A stretch of 64,000 bases of DNA, from contig NZ_FNPT01000006.1 in the NCBI RefSeq assembly GCF_900107375.1, forward strand, positions 1 to 64,000. Reading direction: 5' to 3'. Position numbers and translations under genes: made by a program. This stretch comes from Lysobacter sp. yr284. GTDB lineage: Bacteria > Pseudomonadota > Gammaproteobacteria > Xanthomonadales > Xanthomonadaceae. Below, piece after piece: positions 7,903 to 16,623 of this stretch (the stretch's first letter is position 1; each line of letters begins with the position of its first letter). A model generated the notes under the pieces. The model was not told the origin of the DNA and did no database searches. It saw only the letters and a list, made by a program, of their open reading frames with translations.

Positions 7903-9309
7903 ATGGACATCAACTGGACCCGAGCTCGCATGAATCCCGAGATCATCCGTAACCACGCCCTGACCTCCAAGACGGCGGTCAGGTTCCTGGATCACTCCGT
8001 AACCCAGGGGCGCTGCCTGGACCAGCTGGAACTGCTGGACGAAACGCTGCCTGCATTCCTGCGCGACTATCCCTATCCGTTGAACTCGTGGCCCTGGTTC
8101 GTGGGCAGCGAAATGCAACAGACCTTGCGAGACTGCGTCTGCCGGGTGCCCGAACTGGTCTATCGCGCGATTCGCGCCGAGTTCGCCAACGACCGGCAAG
8201 GCCTCGCCGCCTTCTATCGGATCCCGCCGATGCTGGCGGATATCTTCATGGAATCGGGCGTGGACATGCGTCAGCTCATGCTGCGCGTGGATGCCATGCT
8301 GACATCGCGCGGACTGAAGATACTGGAGATCAACACCGGTCCGGACATCGGCGGCTGGCAGATCCAGTGGCTGGACCGGCAGTACCGCAAGCAGGCGGCC
8401 CTGGCGAGCTTCTTCGAGACCGTGGACTGTCACTCCAGGAACATCCCCAAGGAGTACATGAAGCACTTGATCGTCCAGGGCAAGTCGTATCCGGCGGCCG
8501 CGAACGGCCGGGTCAATATCCTGATAGTCGTGGGCAAGGAGTCCTTCGAGCTCGGCATGTCGGCTCCGCTCGTGCCGCTCTTTCGCGAGGCCCTGGACGA
8601 GTGCGGCGTCGACGGCGAGATACTGATCGAGCGCGACCTCGCCAACGTCCGCTTCGACCGTTCCGGGGTGCACGCGCATGGACGGCGCATCTGCACGGTG
8701 GTGCCGTTCCACCGCGGTTCCAGCTTCGAGCTTCCGCTGGAACTGTATCGGGCGTCCCTGGGCGGCACGGTGTACTGGCCCGGCAATCCGCTGGTGCCGG
8801 TGATCGGCGACAAGCGCTCCCTGGCGATCGCCCAGAAGCACAAGGACAGCAAGCTGTTCAACGACGAAGAGCGCGACTTGATCGAGCGGTTCGTGCCTTG
8901 GTCGGTTCCGGTGGCGCAGCAGACGGTCCGGTTCGACGGTGTCGACAGCGACTTGCGCGAATTGCTGCTGGCCAGGCGCGAAGACTTCGTGGTCAAGGCA
9001 GCGCAGGGCAGTTCGGGCACCGATGTGTACGTCGGCAAGTTCCAGACCGACCCGGGCTGGTGCGAGGTCGTCGGCCGCGCTTTCTCGGAAGGCACGTGGT
9101 TGGCTCAAGAGTACTGCGCTTCCCTGCCGTTCTACGGCCAGTCCGGCCCCGGCGGTTACGCGGTGCACGACGTGATCTGGGGCCTGTTCGGTTTCGGCGG
9201 CGGCTATGGCGGTTGCTGGTTGCGGCTGATGTTGAAGGACAAGGGCAACGGCGTGATCAATTCGGCCATGGGCGCCACCGAAACCATCGTCTACGAAGTG
9301 AGCGAGTAA
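7903..9309 (+). CDS. ATP-grasp-like protein of unknown function
   Basis: A 468-aa protein with features that recall ATP-grasp ligases, possibly circularly permuted: LKILEINTGPDIGG early in the protein, GDKRSLAIAQKH, then EDFVVKAAQGSSGTDVYVG as a candidate nucleotide-binding lysine and glycine-rich loop, LAQEYC, and a glycine-rich C-terminus. ATP-grasp enzymes form amide or thioester bonds through acyl phosphates, so this one could attach the pathway acid to an amine outside the NRPS line. I cannot place it in a named family. An alternative ATG lies at 7930; neither start has a clear ribosome site. Confidence 0.6.
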   Translation: MDINWTRARMNPEIIRNHALTSKTAVRFLDHSVTQGRCLDQLELLDETLPAFLRDYPYPLNSWPWFVGSEMQQTLRDCVCRVPELVYRAIRAEFANDRQGLAAFYRIPPMLADIFMESGVDMRQLMLRVDAMLTSRGLKILEINTGPDIGGWQIQWLDRQYRKQAALASFFETVDCHSRNIPKEYMKHLIVQGKSYPAAANGRVNILIVVGKESFELGMSAPLVPLFREALDECGVDGEILIERDLANVRFDRSGVHAHGRRICTVVPFHRGSSFELPLELYRASLGGTVYWPGNPLVPVIGDKRSLAIAQKHKDSKLFNDEERDLIERFVPWSVPVAQQTVRFDGVDSDLRELLLARREDFVVKAAQGSSGTDVYVGKFQTDPGWCEVVGRAFSEGTWLAQEYCASLPFYGQSGPGGYAVHDVIWGLFGFGGGYGGCWLRLMLKDKGNGVINSAMGATETIVYEVSE

Positions 9310-9331
9310 CGCAGCGAGTACCCGGATCGTG

Positions 9332-10111
9332 ATGAGCAAGAATCGCTGGATCATGCTGGAACAGCGCCGGCCGCGCGCGGCGGTGAGGCTGTTCTGCTTT
9401 CCCTATGCCGGCGCCGGCGCTTCGGCGTTCCGCGACTGGCAGGCGCAACTGCCCGAGCAGATCGAGGTCGTCGGGGTGCAGCTTCCGGGGCGGGAGAACC
9501 GCTTCTCCGAGCCGCGTTTCGACCGTCTCGCGGACATGCTCGGGCCGTTGCGGGAAGCCGTCGCCGGGCTGGCGGACAAGCCGTTCTATTTCTTCGGGCA
9601 CAGCATGGGCGCGTTGATCGCGTTCGAACTGGCCCGGGCGCTGCAGCGCTCGGGCGCGAGGGCGCCGTTTCACCTGGTGGTCTCCGGGATGAGGGCGCCG
9701 CAATCGCCGCTGCGCGAAGAGCCGTACCACCTGATGGACGACGATACCCTGCTGCGGAAAATATCCGACTTCAACGGTACGCCCAAGGCGCTGCTGGAGA
9801 ATCCGGACCTGATGCGGTTCTTCCTGCCGCAGTTGCGCGACGATTTCGCCGTCTTCGAGACTTACCGATATGCCTCGGACGCGCCGGTCCGCTGTCCGTT
9901 GACCGCGCTCGGGGGCGATGCCGATCCGAACGTTTCGCTCGCCGACGTCGAGGCCTGGGCCGAGGTCGCCGGAAACGGATTCGAGCGGTTCGTCTTCGAG
10001 GGCGATCACTTCTTCCTGCAGCCCAAGGCGCGGGACGTCCTCGATCTACTCGCCGCGATCGGCGCCGACGGCGCCGCCCGCACCACCGCTGTCGGCGCGG
10101 CCGCCGTCTGA
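9332..10111 (+). CDS. Type II thioesterase (GrsT/RifR family)
   Basis: A 259-aa alpha/beta-hydrolase of the stand-alone editing thioesterase family. The N-terminal signature LFCFPYAGAGAS is typical; the nucleophile is Ser91 in FFGHSMGAL, the acidic residue is probably in LGGDADPNVS, and the catalytic histidine is in EGDHFFL. These enzymes clear mis-primed acyl groups from NRPS or PKS carrier domains. A GTG three bases upstream (9329) is in frame and also possible. Its presence supports reading the whole 1-10.5 kb block as one biosynthetic gene set. Confidence 0.93.
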   Translation: MSKNRWIMLEQRRPRAAVRLFCFPYAGAGASAFRDWQAQLPEQIEVVGVQLPGRENRFSEPRFDRLADMLGPLREAVAGLADKPFYFFGHSMGALIAFELARALQRSGARAPFHLVVSGMRAPQSPLREEPYHLMDDDTLLRKISDFNGTPKALLENPDLMRFFLPQLRDDFAVFETYRYASDAPVRCPLTALGGDADPNVSLADVEAWAEVAGNGFERFVFEGDHFFLQPKARDVLDLLAAIGADGAARTTAVGAAAV

Positions 10112-10126
10112 ACGGAGCAAGCACGC

Positions 10127-10552
10127 ATGTTCGTTCCCCGTACCATCCGCAGCTCTTCCGACTGGCTGGACGCCGACGGCGCCAAGATCTACACGATCGC
10201 CAAGCACGATGGGCCGGTCGCGCAAGCGCCGTTCCACGAACGCCTGGCGCAGGTGAAGGCGTCTCGTTCCCTGCCTTGGCCGCAGACCGCGCACTTCGCC
10301 ATTTTCCATGAGGGCACCAGCCCCTATCTGGTCCTGTGCTGGTGGGGCAACGACAACGAGTTGTTCACCTCGGTGTCGGTGCTTACGCAGGAGGGCTGGG
10401 CCGAGCGGCCGGACCTCTATTCGTTCTGCCTCTACGACATGGAAGTCATGTGGGAAGAGCGCAACGCCTACATCGACACCGTCGATTGCGCGGATCCGAG
10501 CCTGCAATCCTATCGGCTCAGGCGCAGACGGGATCGGCTGGACGCTGCCTGA
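10127..10552 (+). CDS. Small conserved-looking protein of unknown function
   Basis: A 141-aa soluble protein, 15 bp after the thioesterase and last of the plus-strand series; GGAG lies about 10 bases before the ATG at 10127. It is rich in tryptophan and aromatic residues in the middle (LCWWGNDNELF, then CLYDMEVMWEERNAY) and has a basic C-terminus (RLRRRRDRL). No signal peptide or membrane segment is visible. Strong codon bias and a proper ribosome site make it a real gene. I do not recognise the family. Position alone suggests an accessory role in the NRPS-linked pathway. Confidence 0.75.
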   Translation: MFVPRTIRSSSDWLDADGAKIYTIAKHDGPVAQAPFHERLAQVKASRSLPWPQTAHFAIFHEGTSPYLVLCWWGNDNELFTSVSVLTQEGWAERPDLYSFCLYDMEVMWEERNAYIDTVDCADPSLQSYRLRRRRDRLDAA

Positions 10553-10582
10553 GCGGCGCTCGCGGGGCTGCGACGTCTTTCG

Positions 10583-10604
10583 CCGCCGCTGTCCGCAGCG
10601 GCGG
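10583..10604. terminator. Hairpin between convergent genes
   Basis: A perfect 9-bp inverted repeat (CCGCCGCTG / CAGCGGCGG) around a 4-base loop TCCG lies in the 121-bp gap between convergent genes. There is no T-run on either side, so it is a candidate bidirectional terminator by position and structure only. Confidence 0.4.
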
Positions 10605-10673
10605 GCTGCGGGGCGGCTCGGCGGCAAGCAGCGGTGCCGACGCCGGCGGGCCGTGCCGCGCGGCCCGTGGGAA

Positions 10674-11261
10674 CTAGCCCGCAGTAGCGGCCGGCGCCGG
10701 ATAGGTGTTGGCGTAGATCGACTGAATGGCGCCGTATGCGCCCTTGGACAGATAGCGCTCTGTGGTCATCAGGTAGGTCTTGAGCAACATCTCCGCGCGC
10801 GCGCCGGGATTGTCGATCTTGCCTCCGGGGAAGTGGTCGACGAAGTTGGCCACTTCGAGTTCGAGCATGCAGCGCAAGGTTTCCTCATCGATCCCGATTT
10901 CCTCGCCGCTGGCCATGTTCTTCATTTTCGAGGTGCCATACAGCAGCGGCCCCAGGCAAGCATGCCTTTCGCATACGCAGAACAGGTAGGCGAGCGCTTC
11001 GGCTTTCTCCCCGATCAGCGCGCGGACCCGGCCGCGCAACTCCAGCGGGATGATCTGCTGCTTGAAGGCGCTGGTTCCGTACACGCTGTGGAACAACCCA
11101 GCAACGCAGACGGATTCTTCGTTGCCCCAATCGTGCAGGCGCCGATGCACGCCTTCCAGATGTATGTAGAGCGTCCTTCCGGAGTGGGGCGTCGTATCGG
11201 CGCCGGCTTCGAAAAGGAACTGCTTGTGCGCTTCGTCGACCGAACTCGTCTTCATCTGCAT
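10674..11261 (-). CDS. HD-like metal-dependent protein (DUF6817-like)
   Basis: A 195-aa cytoplasmic protein. The segment HLEGVHRRLHDWG...VCVAGLFHSVYGT resembles the first half of HD-domain metalloproteins, with HS in place of the usual HD pair, and matches what I recall of DUF6817. The second half has conserved-looking CVCERH and ELEVANFVDHF. Function is unknown; HD-like folds include phosphohydrolases and mixed-valent diiron oxygenases. Start is ATG at 11261, although ATG at 11255 is also possible. It converges on the NRPS-linked set, and similar genes are often near secondary-metabolite loci, so membership is possible but not shown. Confidence 0.7.
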   Translation of the reverse strand: MQMKTSSVDEAHKQFLFEAGADTTPHSGRTLYIHLEGVHRRLHDWGNEESVCVAGLFHSVYGTSAFKQQIIPLELRGRVRALIGEKAEALAYLFCVCERHACLGPLLYGTSKMKNMASGEEIGIDEETLRCMLELEVANFVDHFPGGKIDNPGARAEMLLKTYLMTTERYLSKGAYGAIQSIYANTYPAPAATAG

Positions 11262-11611
11262 ATCCCAGTCACGTCCGATTGATTTCAGGATAGATGGCGC
11301 GCGGGCTCGGGGCCCGACGGGTCTTGCCGGGACGATAGTCCCGCACCGCAGCATCCGTGCGCGGCCGGCGCGGATGTCCGGGCATGGGCGAGACTGCCGC
11401 GTCCGAACCATCGCGCGCTTCGCTGCGGCCCTGTCCGCACAGGCCTGCGCAGGCGCCTGGACAGCGTCGCCGGCCGCTGCGTCTTTGCAGCGGCGAGCGC
11501 CTTTGCAGTGTACCAATAAGCCGATCGCGCCGGACCGATGCCGGCATGGTCGAGTCGCCGCTCGGGTCGACGCTCGGCGTCCGCGACTGCCGGCGCTTCG
11601 CCGCAGCGCAG
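11262..11611. other. Intergenic region, 350 bp
   Basis: Lies upstream of the HD-like gene and downstream of the M23 peptidase gene, both on the minus strand. It should contain the promoter of the HD-like gene. No gene-like reading frame, repeat or clear promoter box was seen. Confidence 0.5.
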
Positions 11612-12670
11612 TCAGAAATCCACGCGCATGCCGGCCAGGGGCAGTTCCTGCGTGCGCACCGTCGCTCGCCCGTCGGGAAGCCGCAGCCGATAGCGGTCGA
11701 TCAGGTAGGGCAGGCCCTCTGCGGCCAACGCGTCCGGCGCGTCGGCGACCTGGAAATGAAGATGCGGCTCGCGCGCATCTCCGGAGTTTCCGACCCGTGC
11801 CAGCGGCTGTCCGCAACGCACGCGGTCCCCCGTTGCGACCCGCAGGCTGTGCGCTTGCAGGTGCGCATAGAACGCGAACTGTCCGTGGCCCAGGTCGATG
11901 GCCAATGAATTTCCGGCGATCGTCGCCATCGTCGTCGGCACGGCCGGTTCGAAGCCGGCGCGGGTGCGGGGAACATTGTCCGGAAGGCCGTCCACGGCCG
12001 CGACCACCGTGCCGTCGGCGACTGCGATCACATTCTCGCCATACGTGTGGTAGCAACGAACATCGCGCGCATCCCCCAGGAACGACGCGCCGTCCCGGAT
12101 CTTCTTCCAATCGATCGCGTAGCGCCGGGATATCCGCGCGACGCCGTCGACGACGAACACCCCGGTCCGGTGATGGGAATCGTTGCCGGGGCCGCTGACG
12201 GCGGTCCAGCCCGGACCCTCGACGGGCGCGCCGAGCACGCGCAGCGCGGTGCTGCGCGTCGCGATGGCCGGCCCGACGACCGAACGCGCATCCGAGACGA
12301 TGCGATGGCGCAGCTTCCCGGGAATCCCGACATCGGCGTCCACGGACAGGAACACGAACGCGACTGCGCGCCGGCCGCAGTCGAGGATCCGCCGGGCTTG
12401 CGGGTCGCTCTCGCCGTGCGTCGTCCCGATCGTCCGGATATCGAGTTGATGGCGTTGCAGGCAGGCGAACGGCTCGTAGCTATCGGCATCGAGCGCTTCG
12501 ATCGCGTCGAGCGCAATGGGCCGGTCGCCGAAATTCAGCAGGTGCAGTTCGTAGATCAGATGGTGGCGGCCGAGGCTCGGAAAGACCGTCGGTTCGTATG
12601 CCGTGCGTATTTCGAGCTGAGCCGGGGGGAACTCCGGGGCGATGCCGTTGCCTGCCAGCAGGTTGTCCAC
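11612..12670 (-). CDS. M23-family metallopeptidase, without visible signal peptide
   Basis: A 352-aa protein whose C-terminal third is a lysostaphin-like M23 peptidase: the N-terminal zinc site in CYHTYGENVIAVADG, YAHLQAHSLRVATGDRV with the usual YxHL, and the HxH in EPHLHFQV. The family cuts peptide cross-links in peptidoglycan or secreted proteins. Residues 1-190 form a poorly recognisable beta-rich domain. The GTG at 12670 has GGAG six bases upstream, but no signal peptide follows, which is odd for this family; the upstream DNA looks degraded, so the true N-terminus may have been lost. Confidence 0.82.
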   Translation of the reverse strand: MDNLLAGNGIAPEFPPAQLEIRTAYEPTVFPSLGRHHLIYELHLLNFGDRPIALDAIEALDADSYEPFACLQRHQLDIRTIGTTHGESDPQARRILDCGRRAVAFVFLSVDADVGIPGKLRHRIVSDARSVVGPAIATRSTALRVLGAPVEGPGWTAVSGPGNDSHHRTGVFVVDGVARISRRYAIDWKKIRDGASFLGDARDVRCYHTYGENVIAVADGTVVAAVDGLPDNVPRTRAGFEPAVPTTMATIAGNSLAIDLGHGQFAFYAHLQAHSLRVATGDRVRCGQPLARVGNSGDAREPHLHFQVADAPDALAAEGLPYLIDRYRLRLPDGRATVRTQELPLAGMRVDF

Positions 12671-13131
12671 GCGATGCTCCGGCGAGACGGGGCCGCTCGC
12701 GGTCTGGATGAGCGGGACGTCGCGAATCCGGCCGGCTCACCCGCCGAATCGTACCCGAAAGGTCGGCGCGACGGCGTGCGGGCGCGGCGAGCGGCCCCGG
12801 ACGCGTGGGAGCGGCCGGCGATCGAGGACGCCACGGCCTTCGTCGGGTGCGAGGCCTGGGCGGGACAGGCGCGGTGCGCGCGACCAACGGCAGATGATCG
12901 CGCGGCAGCACCACGCGCAACGGCGCGCCGCGTTCGATGCGTTGCAGCGCGCCCATGCGCTTGAACGGCCGCGCCCGTTACGCGCCGAGCGCAGCCCGCA
13001 GCGGCGCGGCGTCCTGGCCGAGCAGGCGCGCGTCCTGGGCGACGATGAAATAGGCCACGGCGCTGTCGCGCGGGTCCTGCAGGGCGACGCGGCCGAGAAC
13101 AGTCTCGCCGCGGCTGCGTAGCGCAGCAGCC
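12671..13131. other. Region of degraded coding sequence
   Basis: No intact gene. On the minus strand a fragment starting at ATG 13135 (MRLLRYAAAA) continues, after a one-base frame change, as ETVLGRVALQDPRDSAV..YFIVAQDARLL to a stop near 13010. Another fragment reads RMGALQRIERGAPLRVVLP. The first resembles the periplasmic sensing part of a TctE-type sensor kinase, but I cannot be sure. The region appears to be decaying. Confidence 0.35.
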
Positions 13132-13605
13132 TCATGCCGCATCCTTGGACAGACGCAGGCGCGCTTCCAGCCCGCCGCAGCGCGAGCGCGCCAGTTCGAG
13201 GCGGCCGCCGTGGGGCTCGACCACGCGCTTGACGGTGTCCGGCGTCGGCGTCGGCAACGCTGAGCGCGAGTCTGTCGCGGTCTGCGCCTGCGCGCACAGC
13301 GAGGCCAGCGGGTTGGGGATCTGGTGCGCGGCTTCGGCGATGAAGGCTCGCGGCGCGCCGATATTGGTCGACAGGCGCGACATGAAACGGTTCTGCGCGG
13401 CGACCACGTGCGACAGCTCGGACGGCACCGCGCGGTCGACCGAGATCCGGGCCAGCACCAGCACCAGCGCGGCGACGGCGAACCGCGCGATCCAGCCGGT
13501 GACGTGCCAGACGATGTCGTCGGCCACGGCCTGGTGCGCGCGCCGGGTCTGGCCGGTCTGGACCAGCGTCGCGCCGCCGTCGCCGCTACCGGACCGGCGC
13601 AGCAC
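13132..13605 (-). pseudogene. Sensor histidine kinase remnant with internal deletion
   Basis: A 157-codon frame that keeps pieces of a TctE/QseC-like sensor kinase: a membrane helix (IARFAVAALVLVLARI), the linker AQNRFMSRLS, an H-box-like segment FIAEAAHQIPNPLASL with proline where arginine is usual, then a jump directly to VKRVVEPHGGRLELARS, which matches the end of the ATPase domain. The whole N-box and glycine-rich lid are missing, so it cannot work as a kinase. No intact response regulator gene is adjacent. Confidence 0.6.
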
Positions 13606-14117
13606 CGCGAAATCGACTGCGTCTGCGAAGCATCAGCGCCGACTCGATTGCTTTACTCACGGAACTTCACACACGCTGGTTACGGATGCTTTTTCGAGTG
13701 AAGTCGCGTCGGCGCGAAATAAACGCCGAATTTTGTGAGCTCAATCAAGCATCGATCAAAAAAGCTGGCCGCAGTTTGCGCTTGACAGCGTAGTAGCAGG
13801 CGATGAGCCAAGACGCAGATGCTTTCGCCTGAAGCGACGGCGCTTGCGTTGAATCGCGCAACGGGCGATCCATCGCCGAAACGGCGGCGCCCATTCGGGG
13901 AGTCCTCGCAATAGTCCTGCACCACCATGCACGACGCGGTCGGCGTGGGCCGGTGGAAGAAAATTTTCGTGATCCGCAAACCGCTCGACGGCACTGCTCC
14001 GCTAAGCATGTGTCACGCGGCGCCGTTTCCGCGCAACCGTCGGCATGACAGTCGGTGAGGGCTGCAGCGGCGCCTCCCTCAAGTTCTGGAAGTCCATCGA
14101 TACAAGGAGACCCCATC
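13606..14117. other. Non-coding or decayed region, 512 bp
   Basis: Noticeably less GC-rich than its surroundings between about 13630 and 13760. Minus-strand frames here have no family I can name and poor coding character. It contains the upstream region of the lectin-like gene that starts at 14118. Confidence 0.4.
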
Positions 14118-14543
14118 GTGGCAGGCATCCAATGGTCGGCCCCGCAGTCCCTGGCCTACATCCCCACCGGCAAGCTGGTGACGTTCACGGCGATGCACCA
14201 GGCCCAGTACACGCAATACGTCCAGATCATCGACGCCAACAACCGGCCGATCAGTTTCTATTGCCTGGATGGCAGTCAGGCGACTTTCCCGATCTCGGGC
14301 AGCGGCGTCAACGTCGGCTTCCTGCAGAACGGAGCCGGCAGGTTCACCATGGCGGCCGGGTTGCAGGTCCAGTTCGGCAGCAGCGGGTCGAAGGTTCCGT
14401 TGGTTTCGGCGGGCAATCCGGTCCAGTTCTTCATCAACGGCTCGGTATTCGGTGGCGGCACCTTGTACGTGACCGAAGACGGCGGCGACATGGATTACAA
14501 CGACACCAGCTTCGTGATCCAGTGGTACGCCTACGTGGGCTGA
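14118..14543 (+). CDS. LecB (PA-IIL)-like calcium-dependent lectin
   Basis: A 141-aa protein starting at GTG 14118, preceded by AAGGAGA. The body is predicted beta-rich. The C-terminal segment TEDGGDMDYNDTSF carries Glu120, Asp124, Asp126, Asn128 and Asp129, the same residues and spacing as the two-calcium sugar-binding site of Pseudomonas LecB (E..., D.D.ND), and the chain ends in glycine as in LecB, whose terminal glycine helps bind calcium in the neighbouring subunit. It has no signal peptide, also as in LecB. Likely binds fucose- or mannose-like sugars. The lipoprotein gene follows 118 bp downstream. Confidence 0.72.
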   Translation: MAGIQWSAPQSLAYIPTGKLVTFTAMHQAQYTQYVQIIDANNRPISFYCLDGSQATFPISGSGVNVGFLQNGAGRFTMAAGLQVQFGSSGSKVPLVSAGNPVQFFINGSVFGGGTLYVTEDGGDMDYNDTSFVIQWYAYVG

Positions 14544-14661
14544 CCGCCTCCGCTCCCGTTCCGACTGATGTCGGGACGGCCCGATCGCTCGTGAATTCCC
14601 ATGGCTGCCGCGATGGATCGCGTGGATTCGTCACGCGGCGCACCAATGACGGAGTGCGGTA

Positions 14662-16422
14662 ATGAAGACCAGGATCGTTATGTTCGGCGCGCTCGCCAGC
14701 GCGCTGGCGATGTCCGCGGCGTGCACGAAAACAGAACCCGTAGTCGCCGCTTCATCGGTCTCCAAGGATCAGGCAACGCCGTTTCCGGGCGGCGCGCCGA
14801 TCACCGCGGCCGACCTGACCGCGACCCCGGCGGCGTTGCCCGCCGCGCCGCCGGCGTACAACTACGACCCCTACAACCCCAACATCACCCACGCGCAGTA
14901 CGCCCGCTTCGCCTGGCGGCAGTTCATCCACTTCAATTCCCCGGCGCAGAAGAACGGCGTCGATGTCGCCGGCAAGTCTCCGGTCGTGCGAGGGGCCATC
15001 GATCCGGGCCGCAACTTCGCCGCATCCGGCGCCAGCGACTTCTACCAGAGCGGCAGAACCGCCGCTTCCAACTTCAGCAGCAATCAGTTGGTCTGGGAAA
15101 CCTTCGCTCACCGCTCCGAACTGTTCCCGGCGGGATCGGCGCCCAAGGGCGATCTCGCTGCCTTGGACCCTGAGTACGTCTTCCAGGCGAATCTGAAGGT
15201 CGCGTCGGCCGATGCCCGATTCAACAATCTCGACGAAAACAGCCAGATCGGCCAGAACCAGATCTTCTTCCCGAAGAACGGCAACACGCCGTCGCCCAAT
15301 CCGCAGGACGATCACATCATCCTGTTCCAGGCCAAGGTCAATCCGGTCGAATACGATTACATCAAGTCCATCTACAACGCCGGCAATCCCCCGACTTCGC
15401 TGGAACTGCCCCCCAACGCGACGAACCAGGGCGAATCCGTCGAGGTCAAATCGGCCTGGCGGGAAATGACGCCCGCCTTGATCGCATCCGGCCGCTATCA
15501 CACGGCCGAGGCCTTGTACTACTACAAGGAAAACGGCGTGACCCAGGCCCGGGTGGCCACCTTCGGCCTGGTCGGCGTGCACATCCTGCGCAAGATGGAA
15601 AACTACCCGACGTTCGTCTACACCACCTTCGAACAGGTGGACAGCCTGACCACGCCGGACAAGAAAGACACCGGGTTGTATCTCATCAACCTCTATAACG
15701 ACATGCAGTACGACGCATCGGTACCGTCAGGGACGCGGCCGACGGCGATCCTCAACACCGGATCCAACCGGACCGCGGTCCAACTGCCCTTGGCCGGCGC
15801 GATAGACAGCGCCCACGGCTACGATGTCGTCCCCGGAAAATTCGTCATACCGAACGGGTTTTCGGGGCCGATCAAGGTCCAGAATCCGCCGGTGGCGACC
15901 AGCGCCGTCTATGACGTCAACAACGAAGTCCAGCAAGCCATGGCCGGCTCGCCGGCGTTCAAGGACTCGGTGTGGCGTTACTACCGTCTGGTGGGATTGC
16001 AGGTGTTGCCCACCAACGAGGACAGTTCCGTCACGCCGGCCAAGCCCGATCCGCTGACCCAGGACTTTTACCTGGCCAACATCGTGATCGAGAGCAGCCA
16101 GCCCGGCATCCAGTTGTTCAAGGGCGGCGTCAAGGATCCCGATCCGGACCAGCAGCAATTCACCCTGCTGGCCAAGCGCGGGCTGCCGAGCATCCTGGGC
16201 GTGAAGAAGCTGCCTCCGAACTCCGACAAGCTGGTGATGGGCGGATGCATGGGGTGCCACGGCAACGCGCAATACCCCAGGAACACCGAAGGCCAGGGCC
16301 CGAGTATCTTCAGCTTCCTGATCAACCAGGGCACCATGGGTGGACAAGGCTTCAGCGCCGACGTCCGCAACGAATCCTCTGCGGAGTTGAGCAAGAAACG
16401 CCTGGAGTATCTGGTCTATTGA
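14662..16422 (+). CDS. Large lipoprotein with C-terminal CxxCH haem-binding motif
   Basis: A 586-aa protein with a lipoprotein signal (MKTRIV... ending AMSAAC, lipidated cysteine at 21), so it should be anchored in the outer or inner membrane facing the periplasm. Most of the chain is of no family I recognise. Near the end MGGCMGCHGNAQ (residues 529-533 CMGCH) is a c-type haem attachment site, and the spacing to the C-terminus suggests a very small or partial cytochrome-like domain. No methionine ligand is certain; GTMGGQGF is a candidate. It could be an electron-transfer or redox-sensing surface protein. A perfect hairpin lies just after the stop. Confidence 0.75.
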   Translation: MKTRIVMFGALASALAMSAACTKTEPVVAASSVSKDQATPFPGGAPITAADLTATPAALPAAPPAYNYDPYNPNITHAQYARFAWRQFIHFNSPAQKNGVDVAGKSPVVRGAIDPGRNFAASGASDFYQSGRTAASNFSSNQLVWETFAHRSELFPAGSAPKGDLAALDPEYVFQANLKVASADARFNNLDENSQIGQNQIFFPKNGNTPSPNPQDDHIILFQAKVNPVEYDYIKSIYNAGNPPTSLELPPNATNQGESVEVKSAWREMTPALIASGRYHTAEALYYYKENGVTQARVATFGLVGVHILRKMENYPTFVYTTFEQVDSLTTPDKKDTGLYLINLYNDMQYDASVPSGTRPTAILNTGSNRTAVQLPLAGAIDSAHGYDVVPGKFVIPNGFSGPIKVQNPPVATSAVYDVNNEVQQAMAGSPAFKDSVWRYYRLVGLQVLPTNEDSSVTPAKPDPLTQDFYLANIVIESSQPGIQLFKGGVKDPDPDQQQFTLLAKRGLPSILGVKKLPPNSDKLVMGGCMGCHGNAQYPRNTEGQGPSIFSFLINQGTMGGQGFSADVRNESSAELSKKRLEYLVY

Positions 16423-16433
16423 GTAAGGCGCGG

Positions 16434-16459
16434 GCCCGGAAGCGTTCTCGCTTCCGGGC
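16434..16459. terminator. Strong hairpin after the lipoprotein gene
   Basis: A perfect 11-bp inverted repeat (GCCCGGAAGCG / CGCTTCCGGGC) with a TTCT loop begins 12 bases after the stop. No T-run follows. It sits between convergent genes, so it is probably a terminator. Confidence 0.5.
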
Positions 16460-16623
16460 GACGCGTGGGGGTTGCGCGGCGCACGTTCGCGCGCAGGGAT
16501 GCCGATGCAGCGCGCTCCAGTGGAGTTCGGTCCATTCGGCCAAGCCGCGACGGACATCGAGCAGTTTTGGCCTTGCTGCTCGGGCGGCGAGCGCGGCGGT
16601 CTTGCCAGCTCAAGAATCGCCGG

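Noticed and set aside
13680-14128. Possible transposase remnant on the minus strand
   Set aside because: Frames show a few protein-like stretches but none that I can tie to a transposase family, and no inverted repeats or target duplications were seen.
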